A stretch of 6,228 nt of DNA from Fidelibacterota bacterium (GTDB lineage Bacteria > Fidelibacterota > Fidelibacteria > Fidelibacterales > Fidelibacteraceae). Below the pieces are notes generated by a model. That model did no database searches. It was given only the letters and a program-made list of their open reading frames with translations, and was not told where the DNA came from. Below are positions 4,923 to 6,228 of this stretch, one piece after another; the stretch's first letter is position 1, and each line of letters starts with the position of its first letter. The translations under genes were made by a program, and so were the position numbers. The stretch spans positions 1-6,228 of the forward strand of contig JAOZRH010000119.1 in the NCBI GenBank assembly GCA_029931905.1. Reading direction: 5' to 3'.

Positions 4923-5804
4923 TTAATTAAACCCTTTATTAATAGTTTTTGCATATAATATTCCACCAATAATAAATACGGTTCCTAATATTAAATTTAA
5001 TTGTAATGTTTCAAATCCAAGTAAGATAGAAAAAAGAATTGTCGTTGGAGGCTGAGCAGAAATAAGAATTCCAACTTTAGATGCCTCTATATGTCGTAAG
5101 ATACTATAGTATAACACATAAGATAGTGCAGTTGTAAATATTCCCATATAAGCCAATCCAATCCAAGCATTAATTGAAATTTGTGAAAATTGTACTTGTG
5201 TTAATCTGTAAATGCCGAAGGGACTATAAATAATAAGACCAATAATTAATAAAATATAAGTTGTTTCGATTGGCCCGTATTTTTTAATAATATTGGGTCC
5301 TAAAATCAAATATAATGTCCAACAAGCAACTGCAAAAAGAAGAATCCCATCACCAAATAAAATAGTTTTGTTGTATGTGATTAAATTTTTTCCTAATACT
5401 AAAATTACTCCAAAAATTGCGATAAGAGCCGAGAAGAATACTTTTTTATCAATTTTTATTGAATGCTTTATAGAATTATATAATAATATCCAAATTGGAC
5501 AAGTAGAATATAAAAGTGGTGGATGACTTGGAACTGTATATTTTAAAGCAACAATAAAGAATATTTGATTCATTACAATACCAGTTATAGCAAGTATTAA
5601 AAATATTTTCCAATCCTTCCAATCTAAAATAATTTTCTTTTTTTTTGTAAATAGAATAATTTTTAGCACAAAAATTGCAATAAAATATCGCAGAATTACT
5701 ATTGAAAATGGATCAATTTCTTTTACTGCAATTTTTCCGGCTATTGGTGTTAAAGCAACAAAAATTGTTAGTATTATTATTTCAAATGTAAGTGATTTTT
5801 TCAT
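4923..5804 (-). CDS. DMT-superfamily EamA-type transporter
   Basis: The 293-residue product is almost entirely hydrophobic and splits into two EamA repeats (about 7-138 and 150-286), giving ten predicted membrane helices. Each repeat has the familiar pattern: P20-I-A-G-K-I-A-V-K-E with D31-P-F and L38-R39 in the first, and G221-I-F-T-T-A-L-S-Y-V with E240-A-S-K-V and P252-P in the second. Such proteins export or exchange metabolites such as amino acids or nucleotides; the substrate cannot be told from sequence. AGGA sits 6 nt before the ATG, which supports the start. trxB follows 77 nt downstream with no terminator between, but trxB has its own promoter. I see no convincing promoter for this gene in the 229-bp divergent gap to its right. 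Confidence 0.9.
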   Translation of the reverse strand: MKKSLTFEIIILTIFVALTPIAGKIAVKEIDPFSIVILRYFIAIFVLKIILFTKKKKIILDWKDWKIFLILAITGIVMNQIFFIVALKYTVPSHPPLLYSTCPIWILLYNSIKHSIKIDKKVFFSALIAIFGVILVLGKNLITYNKTILFGDGILLFAVACWTLYLILGPNIIKKYGPIETTYILLIIGLIIYSPFGIYRLTQVQFSQISINAWIGLAYMGIFTTALSYVLYYSILRHIEASKVGILISAQPPTTILFSILLGFETLQLNLILGTVFIIGGILYAKTINKGFN

Positions 5805-5953
5805 AAATATTCCTGCACCGAATTTAGGAAAATGAATTTGTTAATGAAAGAAAAAATTACTTCCTATTTTTTATATATTAGCATTTATTGTTTGATTTGA
5901 TTTATATATTTTTTGTCCAAATAGATATTTTGAAAATTAAAAGTAAAAAAATC

Positions 5954-5986
5954 TTGTAATACATAGAATATAATTTTATATTACAA
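5954..5986 (+). promoter_or_regulatory. Candidate promoter and inverted repeat before the small zinc protein gene
   Basis: On the plus strand TTGTAA (5954-5959), 17 nt and TATATT (5977-5982) form a sigma-70-like promoter about 50 nt before the ATG at 6034. The same stretch holds a perfect 8-bp inverted repeat, TTGTAATA (5954-5961) and TATTACAA (5979-5986), whose arms cover the -35 and -10 boxes. That would suit a repressor site, but AT-rich DNA makes chance repeats common. Confidence 0.4.
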
Positions 5987-6033
5987 AGTTTGAAATGTTG
6001 ATAGTATGAGAATTAAAAAAAATAGGTGATACA

Positions 6034-6225
6034 ATGGCAAAAGGGAAAACATTCGGAGCAAAAATAGCTAACCGTGAAAAAAAGGAAAATAATTGTCCTG
6101 TATGTGGTGAAAAAATTAATTATGTAAAACATTATTTTTCAGAAAAAAATAATGTGCAAAATGTAAGATATAAAAGTAAAATGGAAGCAGTTTGCGGTTG
6201 TAATAAAACATCTTTGTTTGGTTAA
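6034..6225 (+). CDS. Small cysteine-pair protein, probable zinc ribbon
   Basis: This 63-residue protein begins with a basic segment (M-A-K-G-K-T-F-G-A-K, then N-R-E-K-K), followed by C21-P-V-C24-G and, thirty residues later, C54-G-C56. The four cysteines in CxxC and CxC form suggest one zinc site; the middle is rich in Lys, Asn and Tyr. I recall similar short proteins with an MAKGK start in FCB-group genomes but know no assigned function; nucleic-acid binding is a guess from charge and zinc. AGGTGAT lies 3 nt before the ATG and matches the 16S anti-Shine-Dalgarno well. It is the only plus-strand gene, divergent from the transporter. Two TAA stops in a row end it, the second at the last bases of the window. 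Confidence 0.8.
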   Translation: MAKGKTFGAKIANREKKENNCPVCGEKINYVKHYFSEKNNVQNVRYKSKMEAVCGCNKTSLFG

Positions 6226-6228
6226 TAA

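Noticed and set aside
5293..5526. Plus-strand open frame of 77 codons
   Set aside because: It is antisense to the transporter gene and has no domain or start signal.
5805..6033. Riboswitch or small RNA in the divergent gap
   Set aside because: Apart from the promoter-overlapping inverted repeat I see only AT-rich sequence with no recognisable conserved fold.

Overview
This is an AT-rich bacterial window holding seven complete protein genes, the first codons of an eighth, and one tRNA gene. All but one of the genes lie on the minus strand. Every complete protein gene ends in TAA and reads well with the standard code. Most starts are preceded by a clear GGAG-type ribosome binding site. The gene set (YajC, class I peptide deformylase, long AMP-forming acyl-CoA synthetase, a DUF2582-like winged-helix protein, thioredoxin reductase, an EamA exporter and a tiny CxxC/CxC zinc protein) looks like a low-GC free-living bacterium. 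From memory of where DUF2582 and the small zinc protein occur, I lean to the FCB side (Bacteroidota, Cloacimonadota or similar), but this placement is weak.

Right to left, in transcription order of the minus strand: a DMT/EamA transporter (4923-5804) is followed by trxB (3907-4845, start corrected from the longest ORF), which has its own promoter and ends at an intrinsic terminator. Next comes an acyl-CoA synthetase (1875-3764) containing an in-frame 9-bp tandem repeat, then a 64-residue winged-helix protein (1591-1785) closed by a terminator whose G-U pair shows its strand. A yajC-def pair (576-1396) follows, coupled by a one-base stop/start overlap, and then tRNA-Val(UAC) (439-513), with a GIY-YIG nuclease gene starting only 18 nt past its end. 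On the plus strand at the right edge is a small zinc-binding protein (6034-6225), divergent from the transporter.

The part most worth attention is the left end. The tRNA-Val 3' end, the gap behind it and the first seven codons of the GIY-YIG gene are repeated exactly, 400 bp away, at positions 1-55. There the copied tRNA 3' half is interrupted inside its T-loop by a 57-nt insert with 7-bp GC-rich inverted ends, and the matching GIY-YIG start runs off the window. This looks like a small tRNA-targeting GIY-YIG module that has been duplicated or inserted in tandem, each time carrying a tRNA 3' half.

The proteins otherwise serve general housekeeping: protein export (YajC), N-terminal deformylation (Def), fatty-acid activation, thiol redox balance (TrxB) and small-molecule export. 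Apart from yajC-def they do not form one pathway. Most transcription units have a recognisable promoter of the form TTG, 19-20 nt, then a TA-rich box.
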